A stretch of DNA of 64,000 nucleotides from Krasilnikovozyma curviuscula (lineage: Eukaryota; Basidiomycota; Tremellomycetes; Cystofilobasidiales; Mrakiaceae). This document shows positions 44,373-56,969 of this stretch, piece by piece (position 1 is the stretch's first letter; the number at the start of each line of letters is the position of its first letter). Location: contig MVAQ01000007.1 in assembly GCA_014825775.1 (NCBI GenBank), forward strand, positions 1 to 64,000, given 5' to 3'. The translations under genes and the position numbers were made by a program. The notes below the pieces were generated by a model that was not told where the DNA came from, did no database searches, and worked only from the letters and a program-made list of their open reading frames with translations.

Positions 44373-47300
44373 ATGCCTCCTGCGTCAGCCTTCAATGCCT
44401 TGCTTCTCAATGCTGGAAATTCCTCTGTCACCAGCTCAGCAAACGAGAAGTCATTCAATCCTCAAGTAGATGTGTCGCTGCCATCTTTGGAGGCTTCCTT
44501 TGTGTCGGAGGATCAATGGGACAGCGGTGACGAGGGGACGAATTTAAAGGGAGGGCGTCTGGTGGAGATAAAGGCTCCTGATACAGTAAGGAAACCAACA
44601 CGAGAAAATGGCAATACTGCTGACCATAGAAGAGGTGAATCATTTGAGATACTGGATTGCTGTCGCTATCGAGGATTTTTGACGAAATGCTGACCGTTTG
44701 ATATTTGGTGTTGGGGCGGGTGGTGTTGTTTGTTGGATGATAGACCCTCACGAGCCAAACCGCCGAGCTTTAACACCAGAGGAGGGAGAGAGCTCTTCCT
44801 TTATACAACCTCGGACTCCTTCACCTGACTTACCACCCCAGCCGACCCCTCTGCCTCGCAATGGCAACCCTCAGCAAGCGATGACTTTGAAGGAACAGGA
44901 GAGGGTAAACTTGGTTTCTATTGTATTCTCGTGCTTAGCTAACATAATGCCATTCTCAATTAGCTCCTGGACGAATCTGAAAAAGAGAACTTCAGTCTTA
45001 AGCTCAAAATTCATTTCTTGGAGGAACGACTCGCATCCTTAGCTCCTGAACATATTAATAAAGCCATCCATGAAAATATCCAGCTCAAGGTCGAATTCAT
45101 GGCTCTAACGAAGGAAATGAAGACTATGAAAAAGACAGTTTTGCAGCTACGAGAAGCTCTGGAAAAGGTTGTTCGCGAGCGAGACGACCTCCAGCAACAA
45201 CTCGACAGAGCTGGTTCCCGATTAGGCAACAGCAGAGGTGCTTCCGATCTTCGCCAGAGAGAACTTGATGATCTGCAGAGGGAGCTGAGGGACGAGAAAG
45301 AAAGGAGAAGGCGCGAGGAGGAGTCAAGGGAGGATGCGGAGGACCGAATCAGGCAACTGGAACAGGAACTGAGAGAAGCTGAGGAACGACGAGGTAGTCG
45401 GTCTGTTGAAGAGTCAAGTGATGTGAGTAGCTCGCTCCTTTGCTGTTTCCAAGTATTAAGCTTGCACCGACTGACTAGCTTGTTGTTGTTGCGCCGCCCC
45501 CCAGGAAATCGAGGATTTGAAGCAGCAACTGGAAGCGGCTGATCGAGAACTCGACAAACTTGAAGCTGAACTGGTCACTAAAAGTAAAGAACTGGACGAA
45601 GCGTATGTACAAATTGATGAATATGAAGCTCGTGCAAATCCAGGTGATGCAGAGGAAATACACGCTCTGCGAGCTGATCTTCAACACTTGGAAGAGGTAC
45701 GTGCTAACTCTTCTTCTCTGACCAAAGAACCGTAGAATATATTTATACCCATCATCGATTTCCTTCCAGGCGTATGATAAGGATACGAACCAACTAAAAG
45801 ATCAACTAGCAGCTGTTGACCTGGAACTAGCGAAGAAGGACGACATCCTAGATGCGAAGCAGAAAGAATTGGAAGCCGCTTGGGATGAGCTAGATGGTGC
45901 TGATGGTCAGACGCGACAGGTCCAGTCACAGTGGCAGGACGAAGTCGATGAAGCTAAAGCTCAAGTTGAGGAGCTCAAGAACGTAAGTTAGCCATTGGCC
46001 TGCGGGTCTTCAAATTCAACACTAATCACAACTCTAATAATGCTGACTCTATTCCTAAAGGCAAATGAGGAGCGTGAGGTTGAGATCAAAGACTTAAGGA
46101 ACGACCTTCAAGATCGACAGGAATATGCTGCTCAACTCCGAGAGGAGTTGGCTGAAACAAAGCAGACTCTCAAAGCGCAGACGGATGGCGTTGAAGAACT
46201 GACTGTCAACATCGAACGACAAATCGCTGAGAAGGACGAAGATCTCATAGCTGCGAACGAGGAAATCAGATCCGTAAGTTCCTAGCGGTTTTGCAATACC
46301 CTGAGACTTCTCGTTTGACATATGCCCTTTTAAGATGACCGACCGAATATACGCTTTGGAAGAATCCTTGGAAAGTCATATTACAAGGACCCGCCATCTT
46401 GAAATCGAACTCGAAGAAGCCGATCGAATCTTGGAAGAGCGAAATCATGTCCATAATCAGATATCTGATGGTTTGAAAGAGGTCTGTCGAGCCCGCCTTC
46501 TGAGACTTGAACCTTTTCAAACCCAATCATCTCACTGGTTCTTTCTTATTTTCACGTAGAAAATTATTTCTTACAAGTCTGATCTGGAAGAATTCGCTCG
46601 ATTATACGAAGCTGCTCGTGGAGACCTTGAACTACATCAATCTCAAATTGATGAACTCACAGCTCTCATTCAGCGACTTGAAGGAGCTCGAAAAAGCGAT
46701 CAAGAATCACGCCGGAAAGCTATTAACGAACGCGATGAATCTCTTTCAACAATCTCCAAACTTCAATCTGAAATGGATGCTCTTCAGGATAATCTCTCAA
46801 TCAAGGAGCGCGAACTTCAGAGAGTTCACACGGGCGCTAAGTCTCTCCAGCAGGAGCAGAAGTCTGACAAATATAGTCTGGAGCTCGAAATTGACAGAGT
46901 CAAGCGTGATCTGGCCAGATGTCAGGAAGATTTGGATAGAGCGAAGAAGGGAGTTGAGAGACGTGAAGCTGAACTCCGACAGAAGGAAGATTCTATCAAC
47001 GACATGGTGAGCTCTTGCAGGACTCCACCATTCCTGAGGTTGCATATTTACCCTGGCTTTTTTTAAACAGACCCTCACAATTCGAGAACTGGAAAACAAA
47101 CTCTCCTCTGAACGTCAATCACGAATCAATGTCACAGACAAGCTCGATTCAACTCAGAAGAGCCTCAAATCTATACAGATGGAGGCTAGCTCTTCCAAGG
47201 AGAGAGTTGACGACTTGGAATTGCGACTAACTGAAGATCAAAGAGCGCTCCTCCAGGCACAACGCCAGGGCGATATTCAAAGAAAGGAGAGCAATGAGCT

Positions 47301-48322
47301 TTTACTTACTGTCTTCCAGAATGTTAACAAGGTTCTCGGAGCTGATGTAAGCTGTTACATGGCATTGCTTCGTATCAGAGCCCCTGTTTCCTTTTGCTGA
47401 CCAACACCACCTGTTTAATCTGCCTACAGGACCGAGCTACTCCTGCCAACTTCAGCGTTTTCAGAGATACTCTCTTGCAACGACTTCGTAGGCTCAACGA
47501 CTTCCAGAAGGAGACCGAAAAGAAGATCAAGGCAGCAGAGGCTGGCTATATTGAAAAAATGACGTGAGTCAAGACTGTTCAGATATGATCGGTGGCCAAC
47601 CAACTGATTCAGATCTGATCTGTAGTGCAATGAAGAAGTCACTGGACATCAAATGGAAGCAGCTTGATCACTTCGAAGCTTCGTTGAAGAAGGTAGAAGT
47701 TGTCAAGCAGACTATGCGTAACCGCTTAAGCGGTAAAGACGCGGAACTCGACAGTCTAAAGGTGAGTCCTGTAATTCGAGCTATTCTCCCTCTTACAGCA
47801 ATTGATAGGAGATCTTCACCCCATTATTAGTCACAATATGCTCAGGTCTCATCTCAACTCGCGCATCTCAAGAGTGGTAAAACTCAAGATACTTCCTCTG
47901 AACTTCGATCAGTGACAGCTCGAGCGACTTCAGCAGAGAAACGACTAGCAACTATGCTGAATCAACTGGCTACCTACGAAGAGAAATTAGCGGATGCTAG
48001 AACGAAGAACAACAACCAAGAGATGAAATGGGAAGCTAGGATCAAGGAGTACGAGAATAGGATCAGGATCGCAGAGGAAAGGACGAAGACGGAGAAACAA
48101 GGCGGAAAGGAGAGAGCTGCTCAACTGGAAAGTCAGCTTGCGTACGTTCTCATTATCTCTGATCAGAAAACAATTGGCATCCTTTCAAGGGAACTGAGCC
48201 GACTTTCCTTGTTAAACAGGGAACTGGAGAAGCAGATCGAACAGCTGCGGAAGAACAGAGACAAAGCCGACGTAATAGCTCGTGCTACATCTGCTTTCAT
48301 GCCTAGCGGTAATGGGATCTAG
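44373..48322 (+). CDS. Spindle-pole/MTOC coiled-coil protein with CM1 (Cnn_1N) motif, Mto1/Pcp1-like
   Basis: The start is MPPASAFNALLLNAGN at 44373. After a disordered region of about 150 residues the sequence reads AMTLKEQERLLDESEKENF and then SLKLKIHFLEERLASLAPE, the centrosomin N-terminal motif 1 (PF07989) which binds gamma-tubulin complexes. The remaining ~1000 residues are an almost continuous heptad coiled coil broken by about a dozen short introns, ending ARATSAFMPSGNGI. CM1 proteins (Mto1, Pcp1, CDK5RAP2) recruit and activate gamma-TuRC at microtubule organising centres. I do not see a PACT domain at the C-terminus, which argues for an Mto1-like or divergent type, not Pcp1. The exact paralog is uncertain. 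Confidence 0.85.
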
Positions 48323-48933
48323 CCTTGTGAAGATGTAGATATCGGTATGGTAGATGAATCAGACACGCTTGTGTCGGTAACGCTGTACGACAGCTCTACC
48401 TCAGAGGCAGTTAGGACAACAGTCATGATGGAAGGCCCGTTTGTACGCTATTGGGTTTAATTTACTGATGTCACTTTTTGGTATTCAAGAGCTGGAGCTC
48501 TACGCTGTATTATTAATATTACTTTCGTCGTCTTCGAGGTTCAAGAGCAAGCCGTCCATCGAATTTTGATTCTTGAACTTGCAACAAATGATTTGGATTT
48601 TCTGTGATTAGGTACAGAATTGTTCCTGAGGATGGGTTTGGTAGAGAGGTTTATCGAGAGTGAAAGACGAAATGCTGTCAACCAGATCGATGTTCAATTT
48701 GCGTAAGGAGACGAGCTCGACAATGTATCAAAATAGTGCCCATTGGGCTCGAGCTGTTTCTACAAGAGTACTTCTCTTTCCACAAAGGTATGAAGACGTT
48801 CGTCTCTTCACGTAATCAAGTCTTAGTGACCGTCACTTAAATTTCAAGGCGGTTTCGCGCTCTCGTTTTGATAGCGGGGCTGTTCAGAACAGGTTAGTTT
48901 TCGCTTTTTCTTGCTACGATTGCTTTCTTTTCT
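48323..48933. other. Intergenic region
   Basis: About 610 nt after the CM1 gene with no supported gene. Confidence 0.45.
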
Positions 48934-49261
48934 CTATCCATTCGCTTTCTCCTCCAAAATTTTTACTACATTACCTCGGTATTGTGTGGGAATATTTTTA
49001 GTCCATCTTGTCATGTGAGGAATCGGTTGGAAATCTGCTGGGGCGGTAAAAACGACTGAACGACCTATTTGCTGACTTCTACCTAGTGAAGAGCCTCCGG
49101 AATGCTTCAAATAGATGTTTTTTATCATCAGAAGGACTGTGAAAGCGCTCTCTGGCTATTTCTTTTGATCCGTCCCCGGTCCGCCGAGCGATCATTCGAT
49201 ATGCGCGCAACACACCCGAAAGAGTGGGATCGTCCATTGTTTTAGTCACCTTTGTCGACAT
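48934..49261 (-). CDS. Possible small LYR-motif-like protein
   Basis: The minus-strand ATG at 49261 opens MSTKVTKTMDDPTLSGVLRA, then YRMIARRTGDGSKEIARE and HSPSDDKKHLFEAFRRLF. L-x-x-Y-R with a downstream R and F resembles the LYR family of small mitochondrial Fe-S/complex assembly factors. A second overlapping frame downstream (ADFQPIPHMTRWTKNIPT, then QYRGNVVKILEEKANG) is also protein-like and ends at 48934. A donor (AG|GTAGAA) and acceptor (CCCCAG) lie between, but the frames do not join cleanly with that 45-nt intron. The model is therefore unresolved: a one-exon 60-residue protein, a mis-spliced two-exon gene, or chance. Confidence 0.35.
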
Positions 49262-49611
49262 GGAGCCCTGTAAGCAAGGGAATCCGTATTCTCATTACTG
49301 AAGAACAGACTGGTCGTAGATTTTGCGTCGTTGAATAAGCAAATTCAAGAGAGCGACTTTTCACCGGCGGCCAAACGGTCGTTTTCCCCTCACTTCCAGG
49401 CCTGCCAGTCGAACTTTTCCCCAACCACGACCTGGACCTGCTCTCCCAATCCTCTCTCTCCCTCCAAGTCGACGCCCTTCGTTCCATTCAAAGTCAAGAT
49501 ACTTCTCTCACGACACCTGCAGCCGACGGTCCAGAAGTTAGTCACTCTCGACCGATCCCTCAGCAGCGAGCAAGCGCCGCCTTACCATTCTTTTTTTCCC
49601 AAGAGACGACG
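49262..49611. other. Upstream region of the OTU gene
   Basis: A 350-nt leader/promoter region of the OTU deubiquitinase, shared with the possible small gene on the other strand. No other feature is visible. Confidence 0.4.
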
Positions 49612-51636
49612 ATGTCAGTCTACAGGAAGCCATCATTCTCTCAAAAAGCGTCGAGCTTGTTTGGTCTTCGTCCAGAGAAGGGCCCTCGCAAGCCTAATCT
49701 AGCCCCCCCTCACCCTCACGCCCCTCCCAACAAAATCATCAACCACAAAATCGACGCCGTTCTCATCAACAGGGAGACTGGGTCCACGGCCACCTCACCT
49801 GCTGCTTTGGTGAACTCTCCTGAAGACCCACTGGATGCAGCTGCAGCTGTAGCAGCTACTGTTCCAGGAACAGCGTCTAGGAACGACGGCCATTCAACCG
49901 CTGTGAATGGAAAAGACGAGCAGCATTCCACCTCCTCGCACAACATCACGCCGACCAAGTCGGTCCTCCAGCCCACCACGACCCACGGTAATGGACACGA
50001 TATCAGAGTTCTCGCCTCCGAGAACGACGTCTTTTACGACGAAGAGGACGAAGGGGATGTTAACGAAAAGCTGTTGGTACGGGACGTTGACGACGATGAG
50101 AACCAGGTCAACTACTTGCTTCCTGTGGTACCACCAACACCAGCTCGTCCTGTCAATGGCAATGGACTTGCAGCAGCTCATTCTGAGACGTCCAGTTTAG
50201 CCCCAAGCTCCACCAACGGGCACGACTTTGTCCCTCTCGATAATAGCGAAGAGCCAGTTTCCGCCGCCACCGGCGAATCGCTTCAATCATCCTCAGCATC
50301 ATCCTCAGCCCAACCCATCCCTATTTCAACAGTTACATCTTCTGAAAACCCTCTACCAGCGACTGAAGTCACGCCAGCATCGCCGTCAGCGGATGGGGAC
50401 AGCGCCATGCTTTCTCCTTCCGCGGGAACAACACCATTGACGCTGACGCCGACGGATACATCGACTTCCATTGGAAGTAAAGCCCCTTCTCCTAGCAAGA
50501 AGAAGGGATTGTTCGGCACCCTTGGAAGGAAGAGTAAAGAGGTGAGCCACTCTCGTTACACCCTTTTCTCATCGAAAGGCTGGTTGGCCATCCCATATGC
50601 TGGCGATCGTGACGCATCGAGAAGAAAATAAACCATAGCTGACCCTCTCACCATTTTGTTTCTTTGTTTATAAATGATCAACTAGAAGGACCCGCCTCGC
50701 CCTTCGTCTTTCACTCCAAACCCTCTCACCCAAGGACCCGAAATTTCGCCATCCATGAAAATCGACCGAGCCAAGCAGACAGAACGCAGCTCTCTGTTGC
50801 AGACGTGCATGGAGTTGGGTGTCGAGATTTGGGATATCGCTCCTGATGGCCATTGCTTGTTTGCTGCCGTTGCCGAGTGAGTATCCTCAATTTTTGAAAG
50901 CGGAAGATGACCGGGTCACTAACTTTCAGTATTGTTATATAGCCAACTGACAATCCTCAAAGTTCTGACAGATGAAGAAAACAACCCTCAGACGACAAGA
51001 AACGCGGCAGCGACATATATGGAGCACAACGCCGACTCGTTCTTGCCCTTCCTGTTGGCTACTCCAGATCCCAGTACGCTAGCTGTCCTTTTTCTCGTCA
51101 GCGTAATATCTCTGAATTATTTTTGGCTGTGAATTCACACAGACTTTCCAGAAGGTGAATGCGACGGAATGATGACTGAAGCGGGGTACGCGATGTACTG
51201 TAAGAAAATCCGAGAGAGCACGGAATGGGGAGGAGAACCGGAAATCCTCGCTCTTTCGAGATACTACCAGGTATTTTACAATTTTTCTCCTCATTTGAAT
51301 ATCTTATCTTGATTTCTGACTTTTGCTGTTGGTTGTTCCCAGATCCCAATTCATGTGGTCCAGTCTGGCCAACCATCTATCGTCCAACATTCCCCTGATC
51401 CAAAGGCGAAATCGGTGCTGGATGTGAAGAATGCTAGGAAGATCAGAGCCGTTAGAATTAGTTATCACAGGAGACTTTATGGGTTGGGTGAACACTACAA
51501 CTCACGTGCGTCAAATTTGTCATTGTTCACAGCGTTGTTTCTCTGTTAAGCTGACTTCGCTTATTATCCACTTACAGTCAGGAAGATCACCTTTACCATG
51601 TCCGCTTTTTCAGGAATGACCATGGTTCCAATGTAG
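49612..51636 (+). CDS. OTU deubiquitinase, OTUD6B-like, with long disordered N-terminus
   Basis: The ATG at 49612 starts MSVYRKPSFSQKASSLFGL. The first ~310 residues (one exon) are Ala/Ser/Thr/Pro-rich with an acidic patch (VFYDEEDEGDVNEKL) and end GLFGTLGRKSKE. The catalytic domain follows: LGVEIWDIAPDGHCLFAAVA (Asp-Gly-His-Cys nucleophile), YMEHNADSFLPFLLATPD, YAMYCKKIRESTEWGGEPEI, LALSRYYQIPIHVVQSGQP, and ISYHRRLYGLGEHYNSL with the catalytic His. The order matches OTUD6B-type deubiquitinases, which are usually ~300 residues with an N-terminal coiled coil; the long extension here is atypical. Four introns. OTUD6 enzymes are linked to translation and ribosome ubiquitin control; that role is by family. 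Confidence 0.88.
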
Positions 51637-52085
51637 ACTTTCAAACATTTCGTCGTCACCATCGCATCGTTGGTTCTCTCGAGAGCTGTCAGACGACATG
51701 GAATTCATGCGTCGAACCGATGACAGCTCCTAAACCGGTCCCTTTGCATTCCAATTGAAGGCTTTCCTTAATCTACGCTACAGCAATGTTCGAGTCAGAC
51801 GTTACAATTTTGACGAAACAACCTTCATCCATCTCTCAACTTCACACCTTCCCTGCTTCCTTCTGTACGGCCCGTGTTTTTTCCCTTTTCTGCACCAAAA
51901 CTATAACAATAATAAACAAAAGTAATTATATTTCTTGGTGTGTTTCTTTTGTATCTTCTTTTGTATTCTCCATCACCGCGTGGGTGGATTTGTGTCTATC
52001 GTTTGTAGTGACGTTTGCTTGCCTTGGATAAACAAACGACATGGAAGGGTATCTTTTTTCATCATCTGCAGCCCTAAGTTGACTT
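51637..52085. other. Convergent intergenic region
   Basis: A 449-nt gap between the 3' ends of the OTU gene (+) and THI6 (-). The open frame 51786-52031 is Phe/Ser/Val-rich and unsupported. Confidence 0.5.
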
Positions 52086-54233
52086 TCAACCTATGGTAAC
52101 TTCGGTCACTTTAGCCCTCTTCTTGATCTTCTCTTCGGTCAGCCCAAACAGCTCATCAATCAATGCACTCCGGAACGTGTTGGGACCTTTGACGTCGAGA
52201 CGCTGCATGGCTTCTTCCGACGCAATGGTTATGCTCAGTACACCTGCAATGGCAGCGGTGAAGATGTCGCCTTGGACGAGCTTCGAGCGCGCCGTCGACA
52301 GTGGTACAGTTGTGGAGAGAAAGTGTAGGCGCGCAGCGGCGCAGAAACAAGCGATCAGTGTTCCTGTCATACAACCAGAGCCTGTAATATTTCCAAGCTA
52401 GAAAATCGAAGAGGGGGAAGCATCAAGCACGACAATTTGAAGAGTCAGAAAAAAAATGACAATACTTACCATTTCAACTCCATTCTCAATCTTGACAGTT
52501 CTAATCCCATCACTGACCCAATCAACCTTGCCCGTCATGACAACAACGCATTTCTCCCTCCTCGCCAGATTCCTGACTACCTTTCCAGGATCTTTGAGGG
52601 TGCCAGCTGAGTCTACACCTTTTGACTGAACAAGGTCTGTGGCTAAAGACGGCGAGACTGCTGAGAGCAATGACGAGATCTCAGCGGCGTTTCCTTTGAT
52701 GACGCTCGTTTGAAATGTGTTGAGAAGCTCTGAAAGGAGTGTATCAGATACCAATCTAGTGTTTGTTACAATAGCAAGCTCACCTTGAGCAGCGTCCCTT
52801 CTTACTTTCGTAGCACCTCCGCCGACAGGATCAAACACGATCGGCTTTCCCGTCTTGTTTGCTGCAGTACCAGCAGCAAGCATACCCTCCAATTCCGAAA
52901 TCGTTCCAAAGTTGAGCAGAACGGCACCGATAATCAACGAGAGCTCTGTTACTTCGGCAGGAAGAGTCGCCATGATCGGTGAACAACCGATCGCCAGAGT
53001 TGCATTCGCGGAGTCATTGATGACTACGTTGTTGGTGAGTTGCTGTTGGAGATGAGGGGAAGAAAAATGAGAGCATCAGTCGCTACAGATGTAGTGGTGT
53101 GGTAACAATCTATGCCTCACGTTTATGACTGGACTCTCCTTTTTACAGACATCTAATAGCTTGACCATTTCACCAACATAGTCGACCTTTTCCTTCTTGA
53201 TCTTCTTTTCATCCACGACCGGCCTCAACCAACCACCTAAGATAGTCTTCAGGCTCATACATACGCCTTTGGGGTTTCGGGCACCTACAATCTCAGATAT
53301 AATGGCGACGCCCTTGAGCTCAGGAGCGTTGTGAAGGAGTTGGGGAATATTTTGAGACTTGACACCGCCGATCGCAACGCTAGGTCCGGGTAGGAAGGCT
53401 TGAGCTATTGGCGCGATGTGACGGGGTCCCAAAGCGACCTTTTTCAGTGCTTTGGAGGTAGTATGCCAAACAGCACCTACGTAATTTCACGTTATAGATC
53501 GAAGTCAGCGTCACACATGTCAAGGGAAGAGTCCAACACCGTGTGTGTGTTACCCACCGATTCCAATGTAATCTGCACCTTGCTCCTTTGCAGTCTGAGC
53601 TTCGTGGACGTTCCCACAACTCACTCCAATGACAGCATTGTTACCCAAAAGCCTTCTAGCGAGAGGAAGAGGTAAGTCGCTCTGGCCAATATGTAAGCCT
53701 GCCACTGGCGGTGTGGGTGAGAGGATATTTAATGTGAGAAAGATGTCGGTTCTGTCGTTGATTATCAATGGAACACCATACTGTTTTCCAAAGGTCAGTT
53801 TATATGTGAAGAGACTCAGGTGTAACTGGTAAGTGAAAGCGGGGGCTTACTTTGTCGCACACTTCTTTGGTTTTGAGAGCAATGGCAAGGAACTACGTTT
53901 TATGAAAACATCATCAGCAGTGTCTTTAAGAAAACAGATAAGTGAAGGAGTTGTTCACATCACCAGTATCTTCATGCTTCTCTCGAACCTGCACTACTGT
54001 TACTCCTCCTTGGAGAGACTACTCAAGCAACAGAACAGATCAGGAAAACTCCATTCAAGCTGACAACATTGTACGTCTTACTTCTTCCAGGGATTCGAGA
54101 TAATCCTGTGTAGAAAAATCATCAGCTTCGCGTTTACAGTGCCGCAAACAAAATAGAAGAAGCTGACCTTGCCATCAGGGAGGAGCTCCCTACCTGTAAC
54201 AAGGTACAGAGAGTAGTCAATAGCCCTCTTCAT
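52086..54233 (-). CDS. THI6: Bifunctional thiamine phosphate synthase / hydroxyethylthiazole kinase
   Basis: The start MKRAIDYSLYLVTGRELLP is at 54233, with about eight exons. The N-terminal ThiE half shows VVQVREKHEDTGDFL, VPLIINDRTDIFLTL, GLHIGQSDLPLPLARRLL, VIGVSCGNVHEAQTAK, QGADYIGIGAVWHT and VAIGGVKSQN. The C-terminal ThiM half shows LTNNVVINDSANATLAIG, SPIMATLPAEV, ALLLNFGT-type ALLNFGTISE, VFDPVGGGATKVRR, SVIKGNAAEI, KCVVVMTGKVDWVSDG and NITGSGCMTGTLIACF. It couples HMP-PP with thiazole phosphate and phosphorylates hydroxyethylthiazole, making thiamine phosphate. The two-domain fusion is the fungal Thi6 arrangement. I looked for and did not see a TPP-riboswitch core upstream. Confidence 0.93.
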
Positions 54234-54846
54234 GTTGTTAAGTGTTCCAATTTGGAGGTCACTTTGATGGGTGGACGAGCCGTTCCTCTTTCTGTCGGGG
54301 CCAAAATCGTCTTCCGACCTCGACTCTAGTCGCCACAGGTTGTTTGCCGTTGATTTTAAAGGTAAACAAACTGCTTTGTACGATTAACATGAAACTAACC
54401 AATGCAATTGGGGGGGAGAGAGATGTCAAGCTGAAAACATGTGCTCAAGCAATTACATTACTGATTGCGCAGCCAAAACATTCTTGTGGTCACGACAGGA
54501 TCGTTCTTGAGAGACAGAGTATTAAGTACGAATAATTTGTACAATAACTCGATCTCACAAAAGCTAGAAACATATATGGAGCTAGATCTTGGTGAGGTAA
54601 AAGGGTAGCTAAAGACCATGGCAGCAGCCGAGTGAGTGGACCTCATAGAATTTAATGTTGGTCTCGGCAATCAGACGATGGAATTTGCAATGATCTCATA
54701 AGATAATCTAACTAACAGGAGCTTCATTAAAAACTAACTGATATACAGAAAAATATCTAACCTCCCTTTCCCTTCCAGCCACATTTCCCTCACAACCGAA
54801 CTCCATCCCACTGCATAAGGGCTACACCGCACAGTAGAGCAGTAGT
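54234..54846. other. Bidirectional promoter region of THI6 and RRP42
   Basis: A 613-nt divergent gap. No gene, no TPP-riboswitch-like element and no obvious TATA box were recognised. Confidence 0.5.
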
Positions 54847-56386
54847 ATGCACACCTCAATACCCCATTCACCAGCAGAAAGGTCTTACATCCTCACCTCC
54901 CTCCTCCTCCCTCAACCTATCCGCACAGACGGTCGTTCCTTACACTCCTTCAGGCCATTCACTCTGTCAACAGGTGTCGTACCACAGGCGAATGGGTCTG
55001 CAAGGTTCAAACAGGGTAGTGATGGTGGTGGGGGATCTGAGGTCGTCGTTGGTATACGGTTGGAAGTCGCTGAGAGTGGGAGCAAAGGTGGTGTCGTCGT
55101 TGAAGTCGACTGGTGAGTCCAAATACCGCATGATGTGATTTTGGGTTGCCTTGTTGCTCTGGAGGATTAGGCGGGAGGTTAAGCTACCGCCTACCGCCAG
55201 GATTGTGGGCAGTTTTCTAATGTCAACCTCAGCACCGCGGGGAGAGGAGTTGGGTTGATAGAAGCACATTTGGAGCTGCAAAATAACGAGAAAATTTGAT
55301 CTGGGCTCACAAAGCTGGTTCAGCTTCATTAACCCTAGCCCTGGTCTGACTGGCTGTGCCTGCCATACGTTCATCCCAACTGACAGAAACTTTGTTGACG
55401 TTCGCAGCTCGTCAATGGCATACACGTCATTAGATCAGAAGTCAATAGAAGCATTATCAACTCGTGAGTAGATTGTTCTAATTTTATATCTGAGAAAAGC
55501 ATGAGGTTATCGTTTGGTCACTTCCATATATGCTCACCAATCTCGCCGGCGCAAACTAGACTACACGAACCTCTTCACCTCAACGTACTCACCCCTCCTT
55601 CCAGCACTACCAATAACGCCATCTCTATCATTCACTTACTCGATCGATGTCCTCATTCTGTCCACTTCAACGACCTCGCCCACATCCCTTCTCACACCAA
55701 TAAGCATCGCCATCGTCTCCGCCCTCAACGATCTGCGCATACCCAGGACAAGAAATGTCAGTTACACTACCGCTGCGGTCGAAAGTGTAGATGAAGGTGA
55801 TTTGGACAAGTTTGGGATTAAGAGTGTCGTCAAGAAGGGAAAGAAGGTTCCGAGAGGTGGATATGGAAATAGCAAAGGGAGCGAGTTTGAGGTGTTGGAT
55901 TTCTGGGATGAGGGTGATTGCTTGCCAGAGGCTACATTAAGTGGGTTACCGGTTGGTATCACGCTAAATCTGGTATGTTTTTTTCTTTGCTTTCACTCGC
56001 ACGCCAAGGGATGTCACTAAAGCTGTTGTTTTCGTTCGTTTCAATAAACACAGTTGGAGAACGGTACCCATTTCTTGGACGCTACACCACAAGAGTCAAC
56101 TTCTTCACCAACGTGTCTTACCATATTTTTGGACTCGAACAAGCAGCTCACATCGACGCACTTTGAGGGTGACTCCGAACTCAGTCTCGTTGAGCTTAAG
56201 GCACTGTTTGCCGTAGGTCTTGTGTCTATCTCTGAAAGATCTCTTAATTAATCAAATTTCACTTCATGTCAACAGGCAGGCAAGATCTATGCCGCTCAAC
56301 TCCATCAATCGCTGCAGACCATACTGGCAAATCCAAAGACGAGGGAAGTTGGTGGAATGAGCGGTGGCCTTGGGTTCTTTCATTAA
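54847..56386 (+). CDS. RRP42: Exosome RNase PH-like subunit, Rrp42
   Basis: The ATG at 54847 gives MHTSIPHSPAERSYILTSLL, then QPIRTDGRSLHSFRPF, GVVPQANGSARF and SEVVVGIRLEVAESG, the RNase PH-fold start of the Rrp42/EXOSC7 group. A middle exon (LDYTNLFTSTYSPLLPALP, SFTYSIDVLILS, PISIAIVSALNDLRIP) and C-terminal exons (LENGTHFLDATPQESTS, LTIFLDSNKQLTST, AGKIYAAQLHQSLQTIL) complete the barrel; the stop is at 56384-56386. It forms part of the nine-subunit ring of the RNA exosome in nucleus and cytoplasm and is catalytically inert in eukaryotes. The exon between 55117 and 55557 (around APRGEELG) could not be joined with canonical sites, so that junction is provisional. Confidence 0.87.
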
Positions 56387-56969
56387 AGAAACTCTTCGAC
56401 ACGTTTTTGGATTGACTTCTGAATGTTCTTGGCGGCTGTTGAACGTCTGCAAACCTTGAAGCTAAGACTGCAGCGTTCAGCTTTCAGATTCGCTGCATAT
56501 CGCATTTGAAGCTTTATCTTTCTAGTCTTTCTCGTCAAGAAGACCATTTGGTCGATGCACTTACCTGCCGTTGAATGTGATCAAAGACTTTCACAATTGT
56601 CGCTTGCAAGAACATGAATTTTGAGTTTGAGGTCGCTTTTGCTCTGCTACTACAGATTTCTTCTACTAATTTCTATCAAAGCAAAGCAGGAGGATAAACG
56701 TTACGGAGCTCAGGGTGCCCTTCCTCGACTTAGTTGGGTGAGTTTTTTACATTCTGCGAATCGAAGGAAACCTGTTGCTCTTCTAGAATTTCTGTACATC
56801 TCCAAGATGAACCACCCTTTCATCTTACGAATTTTACAATTGCGATTCTACCATCAAGTGAAATGCCACGAATTCCCTTTCCATCGTCCAAAGTTCCATC
56901 TCTCCCGCTGTTAGCGCCAGGCGGCGTTCATCCATCATCCAGCGACCAACGACATCAGTCGACATTTGC
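56387..56969. other. Intergenic region
   Basis: A 583-nt gap between RRP42 and the nitrilase gene, both plus strand. The unsupported open frame 56621-56914 lies here. Nothing else is seen. Confidence 0.5.

Noticed and set aside
54234..54846. Possible TPP riboswitch upstream of THI6
   Set aside because: Fungal thiamine genes sometimes have one in a 5' UTR intron, but I found no CTGAGA/ACYYGA pair with helices on the THI6 strand.
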